This document shows positions 1 to 8,900 of a stretch of DNA of 34,679 bases, piece after piece (within the stretch, counting starts at the first letter, position 1; every line of letters begins with the position of its first letter). This DNA is from Akkermansiaceae bacterium. GTDB lineage: Bacteria > Verrucomicrobiota > Verrucomicrobiia > Verrucomicrobiales > Akkermansiaceae. A program made the position numbers and the translations under genes. Where the stretch lies: assembly GCA_903888515.1 (NCBI GenBank), contig CAISTY010000266.1:1-34679 (forward strand), read 5' to 3'. Under the pieces are notes generated by a model, which was not told where the DNA came from, did no database searches, and saw only the letters and a list, made by a program, of their open reading frames with translations.

Positions 1-60
1 ACCCTTGGAACCGTGGGTTGAAACCCACGGCTACCCTCCAGGGTCGCTCCGCGACCTTGG
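1..60 (-). repeat. REP-like double hairpin, family A
   Basis: Two hairpins lie side by side: a 9-bp stem at 11-19/22-30 (CCGTGGGTT with AACCCACGG) and a 6-bp stem at 42-47/51-56 (GGTCGC with GCGACC). CTAC at 31-34, read on the minus strand, places GTAG at the foot of the first hairpin, which is the hallmark of REP elements. A degenerate copy in the opposite orientation lies at 10805-10843. A 19-base segment at 109-127 also recurs inverted at 10767-10785, so the repeated unit may span about 1-130. The remainder of 1-277 shows no gene I can support. Confidence 0.6.
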
Positions 61-277
61 AAAACCAACCCGCGCTGAACACCAAGCGAGGAATCGCTCC
101 CCTGAATTGTGTATAAAGACCAGGGTCCGGCCACCGGCTATTCCACCGGCCTTTACCCCGGGAAAGCAATTTCCCGCAATATGTGACTTCAGGCCGGGTC
201 GCTTTCTGTTTCGCTCCATGCGGTTTTCCAAGCCTCGAATTCTAACGGTCGTATTTGATAGCCACCTTTGGAGTTCC

Positions 278-3172
278 TCAGTGTGCCGCCAGCCAGTTAG
301 GGCCGGTGCCGTGTTCGACTTCGATGGGCACGCCGTGGGGCAGCGGCAGGGCGGTTTTCATGGCGTCGAGGATGAGAGGGACGAGTTCGTCCTGTTCGTT
401 GAGGGCGAGGTCGAAGACGAGTTCGTCGTGGACCTGGAGCAACATCTTCGATTGATACGGTTTCTCCCGTAGCAAGGTGTCGATGCGGATCATGGCGAGT
501 TTGATCATGTCTGCGGCGGTCCCTTGGATCGGGGTGTTGATGGCGGCGCGTTCGGCATTGCCGCGGAGGTTCTGGTTGGCGGAGTTGAGGTCCGGGAAAT
601 ACCGGCGGCGGCCTGACAGGGTTGCGACAAATCCGTTCTCGCGGGCCTCCGCCACGGTGAGATCCATATAATTGCGGATTGTCGGGTATTCGCGGAAGTA
701 GGCGTCGATGATGGCGGCGGCTTCGGTGCGCGGGATGGCGAGGCGTTGCGAGAGACCGAACGCGGAGATGCCATAGATGATGCCGAAGTTGACCATCTTG
801 GCGGTGCGGCGCATGTCGGGGGTGACATCCCCGGGCTCGATCACAAAAACCTTGGCGGCGGTGATGGTGTGAATGTCGGCGTGATTGTGAAAGGCCTCGA
901 TCATCGTGGCGTCGTTGGCCAGCGCCGCCATCACGCGCAACTCGATCTGCGAGTAGTCACAACTGAGCAGCGTGAAGAGGAGCGGGTCCGGAGACTCGCG
1001 GTCCCGACGGCCCCCGGCGCGCGGGACGAAGGCCTTGCGGATTTGCCGGCCGGCCTCTGATCTAACAGGGATGTTCTGGAGGTTGGGATCGGACGAGGCA
1101 AGCCGTCCGGTGGCCGCGACGAGTTGATGGAAATGGGTGTGGATGCGCCCGGTTTCAGCAACGATGTGGTTGGGCAGTGCGTCGAGATAGGTGGACTTGA
1201 GTTTGGTAGCCTCGCGCCACGCGAGAATGTCGCTGATGACGGGGTGCTTCCCTTCGAGGGTCGCGAGCGTTTGTTCATCGGTCTTGTATTGTCCGGTTTT
1301 GGTTTTTCTCGCCTTGTCCGCCAGTCCGAGGTGATCAAAGAGGATTTCCCCGAGCTGCTTGGGCGAGGCCAGGTTGAATGGGCGGCCGGCTTGCCGGTGA
1401 ATCGATTGCGTGAGTTCGTCGATCTGGGATTGCAGCTCGTCGCCAATGGTTGCCAGGGCGGCGGAATCGATCGCCACGCCTTCCATTTCCATGCGGACCA
1501 GCACGGGCAGCAGCGGTCCCTCGATGGCATGCAGGATTTTTCCCTGTCCGGACTTGTCTAACAAACAACGGAGTTTCGCCGCGAGTTGGAACGTGACGTC
1601 GGCGTCCTCGGCGGCGTATTCTGCGAGTTTGCCGATGGGGATAGCGGCGATATCGAGATCCTTGGAGGCGGTGGTTTGCTCGGCGAAGTCGAACAGGTCA
1701 TCGGTGTGTGTGGATGCGGCGGCGGCTTGCGGGCTGGCGATTTCGGCGAGTTTGACGGGCGTGTAATTGAGGAGAATCCCTGCCAGATAGTCCAGCGCGT
1801 GGCGGCGTTCCGGAGCAACAAGGATGTCCGCGAGCATGGTGTCGAAAAACGGACCGGCCACATCAATGCCGTGGTGGTGGAGAATGGAGAGATCGAATTT
1901 CAGGTTGTGGCCGATCTTTTCCGCAGGGGAAGAGAGCAGGGAGCGCAGAACGGGGCGCAGTGAGTCGGAATAAGGAAGATACCACGCTTCATGGGCTTGC
2001 CAGCAAAACGCCACACCTAACAACTTCGAGGTGAAACGATCGAGTCCGGTGGTCTCGATGTCGAAGCAGAACGACGCTTGCCGGGAAAGCCCGGCAATGA
2101 GTTGTTGTTGGAGTTCTGCGGTATCGGCGAGATGATAAGTGTGTGCCACGTCGCGCAGCGTGCGGCGTGCCTCAATGAGGGTGAGGGACTCGGTTGCGGG
2201 CTCCGGCACATGCCCGGAATCGTCAGTTGGAATTCCACCGTCCTCCGGTGGCATGAACAAATCCGCCGGCGGGATGGCGGCATCGGCCGGCGAGATGGCG
2301 GCTCCCCCCCCCCACAACCGTTTTGCCAGGGAACGGAATTCGAACTCATGGAACAGGGCTTTGAGGGCATTGTCATCACGCGGAGATAGCGCGAGATCCT
2401 CCCAGTTCACGTTTACCGGGACGTCGGTGATGATGGTGACGAGGTCCTTGGAGAGCAGTGCCTGGGTGGCGTGGGTCTCTACCTGCTCTTTTTGTTTGCC
2501 CTGCAACTTGGAGGTGTTGGCGAGAAGATTCTCCATGGAGCCGAACGCGGAGATGAGTTTGCACGCGGTTTTCGGACCGATGCCGGGGATGCCCGGAATG
2601 TTATCCGAGACATCGCCCATCAGCCCTAACAAATCGATGATTTGGGAGGGCTCGGCCACGCCCCAGATTTCGGGGAGTTGTTCCAGGCCGATCACATCAT
2701 GTTCGTTGCCCTTGCGGCCGGGTTTCCACATGCGCGTCCGGGCGGTGATCAATTGCGCGAAGTCCTTGTCGGGGGTGACCATGTACGACTCAAAGCCATC
2801 CGTTTCGGCGCGTTTGACCAGTGTGCCGATGATGTCGTCAGCCTCGAATCCGTCGAGGGTGAGCACCGGAATGTGCATCGCGCGGCACAGCCGCTTCACA
2901 TGCGGAATGGCGGCCGCCAATTCCTCGGGCATGGCGTCGCGATGCGCCTTGTAGGCCGGGAATTTTAGGTGGCGCATGGTGGGAGCTGCGGTGTCGAAGG
3001 CCACGCCGATGTGGCTCGGGTTTTCTTTTTCGAGAATCGCGAGCAGGGTGTTGAAGAATCCGAAGATAGCGGACGTGTTCACGCCCTTGGAGTTGCGGAT
3101 TGGTGCCGCGATCAGCGCGAAATGCGCGCGATACACCAAGGCCATGCCGTCGAGCAGAAAGAGTCGTTGCAT
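278..3172 (-). CDS. polA: DNA polymerase I
   Basis: This is a full-length three-domain DNA polymerase I, which fills gaps and removes RNA primers during replication and repair. Numbering here is from the longer start at 3190 (970 aa); I prefer the ATG at 3172 because homologues begin at the MQRLFLLDG-like sequence. The 5'-3' exonuclease domain spans about 7-290, with GDVSDNIPG near 192-200. The 3'-5' exonuclease keeps its catalytic residues: D377 and E379 in FDIETTGLD, D433 in NLKFD, and Y525/D529. Proofreading is therefore probably active. Polymerase motif A has D745 (CDYSQIE), motif B spans R795 to about G807 (RTAKMVNFGIIYG), and motif C is H921-D922-E923. A run of ten G in the coding strand (plus-strand C at 2304-2313) encodes glycines in the linker between the two exonuclease domains. 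Confidence 0.97.
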   Translation of the reverse strand: MQRLFLLDGMALVYRAHFALIAAPIRNSKGVNTSAIFGFFNTLLAILEKENPSHIGVAFDTAAPTMRHLKFPAYKAHRDAMPEELAAAIPHVKRLCRAMHIPVLTLDGFEADDIIGTLVKRAETDGFESYMVTPDKDFAQLITARTRMWKPGRKGNEHDVIGLEQLPEIWGVAEPSQIIDLLGLMGDVSDNIPGIPGIGPKTACKLISAFGSMENLLANTSKLQGKQKEQVETHATQALLSKDLVTIITDVPVNVNWEDLALSPRDDNALKALFHEFEFRSLAKRLWGGGAAISPADAAIPPADLFMPPEDGGIPTDDSGHVPEPATESLTLIEARRTLRDVAHTYHLADTAELQQQLIAGLSRQASFCFDIETTGLDRFTSKLLGVAFCWQAHEAWYLPYSDSLRPVLRSLLSSPAEKIGHNLKFDLSILHHHGIDVAGPFFDTMLADILVAPERRHALDYLAGILLNYTPVKLAEIASPQAAAASTHTDDLFDFAEQTTASKDLDIAAIPIGKLAEYAAEDADVTFQLAAKLRCLLDKSGQGKILHAIEGPLLPVLVRMEMEGVAIDSAALATIGDELQSQIDELTQSIHRQAGRPFNLASPKQLGEILFDHLGLADKARKTKTGQYKTDEQTLATLEGKHPVISDILAWREATKLKSTYLDALPNHIVAETGRIHTHFHQLVAATGRLASSDPNLQNIPVRSEAGRQIRKAFVPRAGGRRDRESPDPLLFTLLSCDYSQIELRVMAALANDATMIEAFHNHADIHTITAAKVFVIEPGDVTPDMRRTAKMVNFGIIYGISAFGLSQRLAIPRTEAAAIIDAYFREYPTIRNYMDLTVAEARENGFVATLSGRRRYFPDLNSANQNLRGNAERAAINTPIQGTAADMIKLAMIRIDTLLREKPYQSKMLLQVHDELVFDLALNEQDELVPLILDAMKTALPLPHGVPIEVEHGTGPNWLAAH

Positions 3173-3541
3173 GCCGCCAGCCTGACGCATGCCCCGCCGG
3201 CAGTCCAGAGAATGTCAGGGGCCCCATTCAGTTGGTGCTTTCGTGAGGCCAGAAGAGCTTCCTGACCTTCCCTTGGCCGATAAGGGTGCGATGCTTCCGG
3301 TAATCAGTTTGGAATCGGCGTGGACTGGCAAGGGGAGAAATGGCTGTTGAGAACAGACAATCCACAAGTTCCCGCTTATGTCAGGGAAAGTCTTAATGGC
3401 GGTAAAAGACTTGAGCAATAACAGCTATCCGCGTACTGATGTTCTGACAAATGGGAGCGCATGCCAAAGGAATGGGAACGCACCGACAGGAAACGGACAG
3501 CCCGGCGAATCCTGGCATCAAGCGTTCTCCCTGTTTGGCAT

Positions 3542-3566
3542 GCGGCCTGCGTCGAGGCCGCGCTAC
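3542..3566 (-). repeat. REP-like hairpin, family B
   Basis: A perfect 7-bp stem (GCGGCCT at 3542-3548, AGGCCGC at 3555-3561) with a 6-base loop is followed by CTAC at 3563-3566. On the minus strand this reads GTAG and then the hairpin, the same layout as the other REP-like elements in the window. Confidence 0.5.
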
Positions 3567-3731
3567 CTTTACGCAACACACACCGACATCCTCGACAATG
3601 ACAACGCGGCGGACGAAAAACTTTCTTCTTCGCCTCAGTTCGCCAATCCTCTATCCGCTCCGATGCGCCGGGACATCTGCGTGTCCGACCGGACATCGGG
3701 ATGTCGCGAGGTGAGCTAGCGGGGATCCGCT

Positions 3732-3755
3732 TGAAAAGGAAACATGTCCTTTTCA
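3732..3755. promoter_or_regulatory. Inverted repeat upstream of the sensor kinase
   Basis: A perfect 9-bp inverted repeat, TGAAAAGGA and TCCTTTTCA separated by AACATG, ends 45 bases before the ATG at 3801. Its position and symmetry fit a dimeric regulator site or an RNA hairpin in the leader. It is not followed by a T run, so a terminator is less likely. Function is inferred from position only. Confidence 0.35.
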
Positions 3756-3800
3756 GGATAGGGCTGGAAGTCGGGTCTCGGATCGGCTATCACACGGGCC

Positions 3801-5876
3801 ATGGTCCTAGCGATGCGGTTCGGATATTTCGGCTTGATGCACAGGGTTTTCGTCATGTTGTGGCTGCTCGTGGATGCGCGGACGGCTGGCGGGGCCGGGT
3901 GGGACGAACGCTTGGCGGAGGCATTTTCCGGACGCTGGAAGGAGATTCAAAACGAGCAGGCCGAACTGACACCCCAGTTAGATGGCTTGCCGGGGATTCC
4001 GATAGATGATCAAGGCGGCACGGGGGGCTACGCCAGCATTCACCCGCAGGCGGCACCGGCGCACAATGCCCGTTATGCCGTCGAAGTTTATTGGCCGGCA
4101 AGCGCGCGGGTGGAGATGGTGGCGCTGGTGCCGGCGCGTCGTTATGACGCGAGGGGTTTGGACGCGCAATATGGCATGCCGGATGCCTTCACGGTGGAGT
4201 TGATCGATGAGGGCGGCAAGGTGCTGGCATGTGTCGCCCGGGAACGGAACACGCACACGCATCCGGTGCGCAAGGGACATCCTTTTGTCTATCAGGTATC
4301 ACCGGCGGTCGCCGCGTCGGGATTGAGGATTTCCGCCGGATTATTGTTTGCAGACTCCGAAGGTGAGGAGAATTTCATGCATGCATGGGCCGAGGTGCTG
4401 GTATTCGAAGGTGTGCGCAACATCGCCTTGGGGGGCAAGGTCCATAGCATGGGTGGCGCGGCTCCTGCGGCTCCATGGCACTGGAAGCCGGCATTTATCG
4501 TCGATGGCCAGACGCCGCTGGGATTGCCGGAGATTCCTGCGGAAGCGCACGCCAATATCGGTTGGATCTCCGAAGGCCGCGCCAAAGCACGCGACTCCGC
4601 ATCGTTGACGGTAGACCTCGGCGCGAACGTTGTGGTGGATGCCGTGCGCTTGATTCCGGCCAAAAAACCGACCTCGGATCTGCCAAGCGGGTTCGGTTTC
4701 CCCCGCAAATTGACGATCTCGATTTCCGAAACGAATCAACCCGGAGAGCAGAGCCAGTGGACGGTTATAGCAGAACGTGAGATGCGCAATCCCGGGCACA
4801 ATCCGCTGCTGGTGTCTTTTGATGCCAGCCGCGGACGTTATGTGAGGATCGATGCCACCGAGCTATGGAAAGTCTTCGACAACTATCCCGCGTTCTTCGC
4901 CTTGAGCGAAGTGGAAGTGCTGGCCGGTGACGAAAACCTGACACTCGGGAAAGTGGTCCGTTCTCCAGACGGAATGCTCAACATCATTGCCTCGGGGGGG
5001 CGCGTCTGGAGCAGTGCCGGTCTCAGCGATGGATTCGGGCCGGACGGTCGCCTGGTTTCGACGCGCGAGTGGATCACCCAACTGGACCGGCGACTGCGGC
5101 TTGAAACCCGTCTGCATGCATTGCGCGACGAGTCCTCCCGGTTGATAGCGGGTTGGCGGCGCACCAGGCTAACAGGATTCACGGTGCTGGGATTGGTGGG
5201 TGCCTTCCTGATCATCGCATTGCCGATTCGCTACCGCATTCATGCGCACCGCGAGTTGATCAAGGTGCGGGAACGCATTGCCGGGGACCTGCACGACGAG
5301 GTGGGAAGCAACCTTGGAAGCATCCAAATGTTCGCCGATCTGGCAGAAGGACGATCCGGCCCATCGGACGACCTGAAGCGCATCCACAGAATCGCCGCGG
5401 AAACGGTGAGCGCTGTGCGCGACATCGTCTGGTTGCTCCGCACGCAGGGCGATCACCGCATCGGCACGGTCGAACATTTGCGCGAGACCAGCTCGATCAT
5501 GCTCGAAATCCTGGAGTGGAAATTCACCGCCAACGAAGCGGCATGGCAAGTCGAGCTTGCCGAAGAGTCGACCCGCCACTTGTTCCTGTTTTTCCGGGAG
5601 GCCTTGCATAACATCCTGCGTCATGCCAAGGCGTCAAAGGTGGAGATCCGGATCGAAGCCACGGGCGCTCATTTCCAACTCTCCATTCAGGACGATGGAA
5701 TCGGCATCGGCACGGAGCAGTTGGAGCGGCCGGCGACCCTGCACGCGTTGCGGCAGCGGTCCGAGGCGCTGGACGCGGAGTTGCTCATCGCAAGCCAGCC
5801 GGGTGCCGGCACCCGGCTCATGCTCACCATTCCGTTAGAGCGGCAGCGACGGCGAAAACCGCGGACCACCGGCTGA
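3801..5876 (+). CDS. Membrane sensor histidine kinase (HisKA_3/DesK-NarX type) with discoidin-like sensor region
   Basis: The 691-residue protein probably senses an extracytoplasmic ligand and autophosphorylates on a histidine. A hydrophobic N-terminus (about 8-30) suggests export. The periplasmic part includes a region at about 206-377 resembling an F5/8 type C (discoidin) fold, commonly a carbohydrate-binding domain. One membrane segment lies at about 456-476. The HisKA_3 box ERIAGDLHDEVGSN follows, with phosphoacceptor H498. The ATPase domain has an N box at H603-N604, a G1 box DDGIGIG at 631-637 and a G2 box GAGT at 669-672. No response regulator lies next to it, which is unusual for this NarL-partnered class. 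The start is uncertain: ATGs at 3813 and 3837 are alternatives and none has a strong ribosome-binding site. A 47-base gap to the next gene suggests co-transcription. Confidence 0.88.
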   Translation: MVLAMRFGYFGLMHRVFVMLWLLVDARTAGGAGWDERLAEAFSGRWKEIQNEQAELTPQLDGLPGIPIDDQGGTGGYASIHPQAAPAHNARYAVEVYWPASARVEMVALVPARRYDARGLDAQYGMPDAFTVELIDEGGKVLACVARERNTHTHPVRKGHPFVYQVSPAVAASGLRISAGLLFADSEGEENFMHAWAEVLVFEGVRNIALGGKVHSMGGAAPAAPWHWKPAFIVDGQTPLGLPEIPAEAHANIGWISEGRAKARDSASLTVDLGANVVVDAVRLIPAKKPTSDLPSGFGFPRKLTISISETNQPGEQSQWTVIAEREMRNPGHNPLLVSFDASRGRYVRIDATELWKVFDNYPAFFALSEVEVLAGDENLTLGKVVRSPDGMLNIIASGGRVWSSAGLSDGFGPDGRLVSTREWITQLDRRLRLETRLHALRDESSRLIAGWRRTRLTGFTVLGLVGAFLIIALPIRYRIHAHRELIKVRERIAGDLHDEVGSNLGSIQMFADLAEGRSGPSDDLKRIHRIAAETVSAVRDIVWLLRTQGDHRIGTVEHLRETSSIMLEILEWKFTANEAAWQVELAEESTRHLFLFFREALHNILRHAKASKVEIRIEATGAHFQLSIQDDGIGIGTEQLERPATLHALRQRSEALDAELLIASQPGAGTRLMLTIPLERQRRRKPRTTG

Positions 5877-5923
5877 CAGTCTGACCCAAGCCGTCCGCGG
5901 AAAGATATTGAAAGGATCATCGT

Positions 5924-8900
5924 ATGACAACACGCATGCATCGGATGAATTCGTTGGGGGTTCGCGTTATGATTCTTGCGGTGCTGCTTGGCGCGGGCAC
6001 CGGTTTCGCTGCGGAGCAGCCGGTTCCGCCGGTTCCGCCAGTCGCACCGGTCCCACCGGCACCCTGGCATGTCAAGGATGCGGAGATCCGGGTTCCGGTC
6101 ACCGTGGCGGTGAAGGATGCGTTGTTGCGGATGCCGCCGCAGGTTTACCTGGCCGACCTGCAGCCGCTGGCGACGACCGAAGGGCTCGCCTTCGACCCGA
6201 AGACCAAGGCGGCCATCCGGCAGGATCTGCGCAAGCCGGAGGAGAAGGCGAAAACCATCGCCCAGCAAGAAGGACTCTTCAAGCAACAAGGCAAAGTGTG
6301 GGATCCCAAGTTCTATTACAACGTGGGCGAAGGTGAAGGCGGGCCGATCCTGCGGGCTTCCGGTTCGGCGACGTACGCCATCAAGCCTGAGTACCAATGG
6401 TTTTCCTGGCGGGCGAAAGACGGTCCCAAGGTTTTCATCGACGGCGAAGCGGTCCCTGAAGAGAAGATTCACCGTTGGGACCAAGCGAAGAACCACAGCC
6501 GCGTCGAGGCAGCAATGGCCCGCCTGGTGGCGATCCCGCCCGGCGCGAAGACGCTGCGGATCGAATCCGGCGGCGCGCGCCTGCATCAAGCCGGGTTCCT
6601 TTCCCGCAGTCCCGCCGTCGCCAACGCGATCCTGTGCCTGTCCGGGCGCGACCCGAGCGGGCTGATTCCCATCGTCCACCGGCGCTCCGGCGGGCAGGTC
6701 GGCTGCCGGGTGGTCTGGGCCGAGGCGCGCAAGCCGATGTCGATCCTGTTCGACTGTTCCAGTGGAGACGCGGAGTACCTGGTCTACCTGGTCGACCGCG
6801 CGCGGAACCCGCAGCGGCTGGACTGGGTCCCGGAGGCGGAACTGGTCGAAGAACTCCGCTTCCCGGACCGTTACGATCCGGCGCTGGAAACGCTCGACGG
6901 CTGGCAGAAGCTGTGGGACGGCGCCGCGGTGGCGGGCAAGGGGGTTCCGGCAGAGGAGCGATGGGTCACGGCGGCGCAGCCCAGGCCGGCACGCGTGATC
7001 TACCGCGGCACCCTGCCGATCGAATCGACGGACGCCGACCGGTTGGACTACATGCAATTGATCGTAAACCCGCCGCCCTGGCTCTCCCGCACCACCGGAT
7101 ACTTCCATATCCCGGCGACCGGCTCGTACCGGTTCCTGTGCACGATCAGACCCGCGGGTTATCTGCTTTTCGACGGGCAGATGATCGTGAATTTCCGCGG
7201 CGAGAATAGCTGGCGGATGTTCGATCTCGAACTTGAGAAGGGGCCCCACCGCCTCGACCTACGGCGATATGGCCCTGCCGGCGCGGGAGGCCACACCGCG
7301 CTGTATTGGAAACAGCCGGTGAGGACGGAGGCGGGTAATTATGAGCGGGATTGGTTGAAATTCGGCGAGATGGAGGTCCACACTGTAGGGGAGCCCTACA
7401 TGGCGGTGTGGGAGCCGATGGCGGACGGCATGGCCGGTCCGATGGAAGGCCGCGAGCCGGCGCTGGTCGCTTCGTTCACATGGAACCAGTACGCCAACCT
7501 GTTGGGCTACTATCCCGCGCATGACCTGGCCTGGTACCACTTCACCGCGCACGTGTCGGGCAGCCCCGAGGGCGCCGTCTACCGCTGGCGCTTCGGCGAC
7601 GGGCTGACGGCCGAGTTCAAACCGCAGGCAGATGGCGGCGTTAAAGAGTGGCGGTACGGCGGCGGCCTGACGGCCGAGGGCGAGCGGGTCTTACACCTGT
7701 ACCTGAGCCCCGGCGCGAAGAAGGTCCAGCTTGAGGTGCTTAGCGGCCCGGGGGGCAACGTGATCGCCCGCGCCGAGGGCGAAATCCATGTCCAGATGGT
7801 TCTGCCGGTCGGCCGCTCGCAAATGATGCACCAACCCAATCTGCTCTTGATGATCTGGGATTGCGCCGAGGAGGAGGTTCTCAAGCAGCTTTCGCTCCGC
7901 GACTTGGCCAGCCTCTACTACTGGTCGTATCCGGTGATACGCTGGAATTACGCCAACGATCTCCTCAGCCGCCACCACGTGGAGCGCAGGACGTGGGCCC
8001 GCCCCCGGTTCGCCGACGCGCTGGCGAAGCTCGTCGACGAGCTGATCGAGGCCTATCCCTACAGCCAGTTGCTGCAGACCGCGCAGGGCTTCAGCGATCC
8101 GGCGCACGGTCCGACGACCGCCCGGCACGACGCCGCCGAGAAGCTTCTGAAAGCCGTCCTGCAGCGCGCCCCGGCCGGCAGCTCGCACTGGAGGACCGCC
8201 GTCTCCGCGCTGGCCGACCATTACCTTTCCGTCCGCGGCAAACCGGACGAGGCGTACGCCCTGCTGGCCAAACGCGAAGCGACCGCACCGGCCGCAGACC
8301 TGAACCACCGCTGGGAAATGGCAAAGGCGCGCCAGTACCACCGCCTCACCGACACCGACAAGCTGGGCGAACTGACCGCCGGACTGGACTGGTCGCCCGT
8401 CACACGGCCACGCGACGACTTTTGGAAAAAGGCCATCGATCTGCGATACGAGAACAACCTGGCATACTGGATTGCCAACCAGTTCGACTTGCCCGCGGAC
8501 TGGCAGGGCAAGCAGTTGGTTTACCACGTGGACCCCAACACGGGGCTCCCCTGGGCGCACCACAAGCACGTCTGGATCAACGGCGAGCCGCTGGGGCGGA
8601 TGGCGCAGTGGCTCGACGGCAACATCGTGATTCCCGCCAGTCACCTGAAGAAGGGCGCGACCAACCGGATTACGTGGCTGCTGCAACTGAACCCGTACGA
8701 GTACCAAGCCGAGTACGCCGGGTCCGTCATGTCGGCCGACTTGAAGCGGCGGGCCTGGGCGGTTGAGCAACGCGTGCGGTGCATGGACTTGGAGACAGGC
8801 AAGCGCCAGGATTCGGAGAAATTGATGATGCTGGGAATGCTGCCGAACACGCCCCTCTCGGTGGCCATCGCCCGTGACGGCGCGCGCTATGCCTCGGGAC

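Larger units (their letters stand above)
3191..3800. other. Intergenic region between polA and the sensor kinase
   Basis: About 600 bases lie between two divergently transcribed genes and should contain both promoters. I see no convincing gene; the short open frames here are unsupported. Recognisable structures are a REP-like hairpin at 3542-3566, a small inverted repeat at 3692-3705 (GACAT and ATGTC), and a 9-bp inverted repeat at 3732-3755 just ahead of the kinase. Confidence 0.5.

Noticed and set aside
5687..7249. A 520-residue open frame on the minus strand
   Set aside because: It overlaps the kinase end and the start of the secreted gene in antisense and shows no domain; it is a GC-rich shadow.
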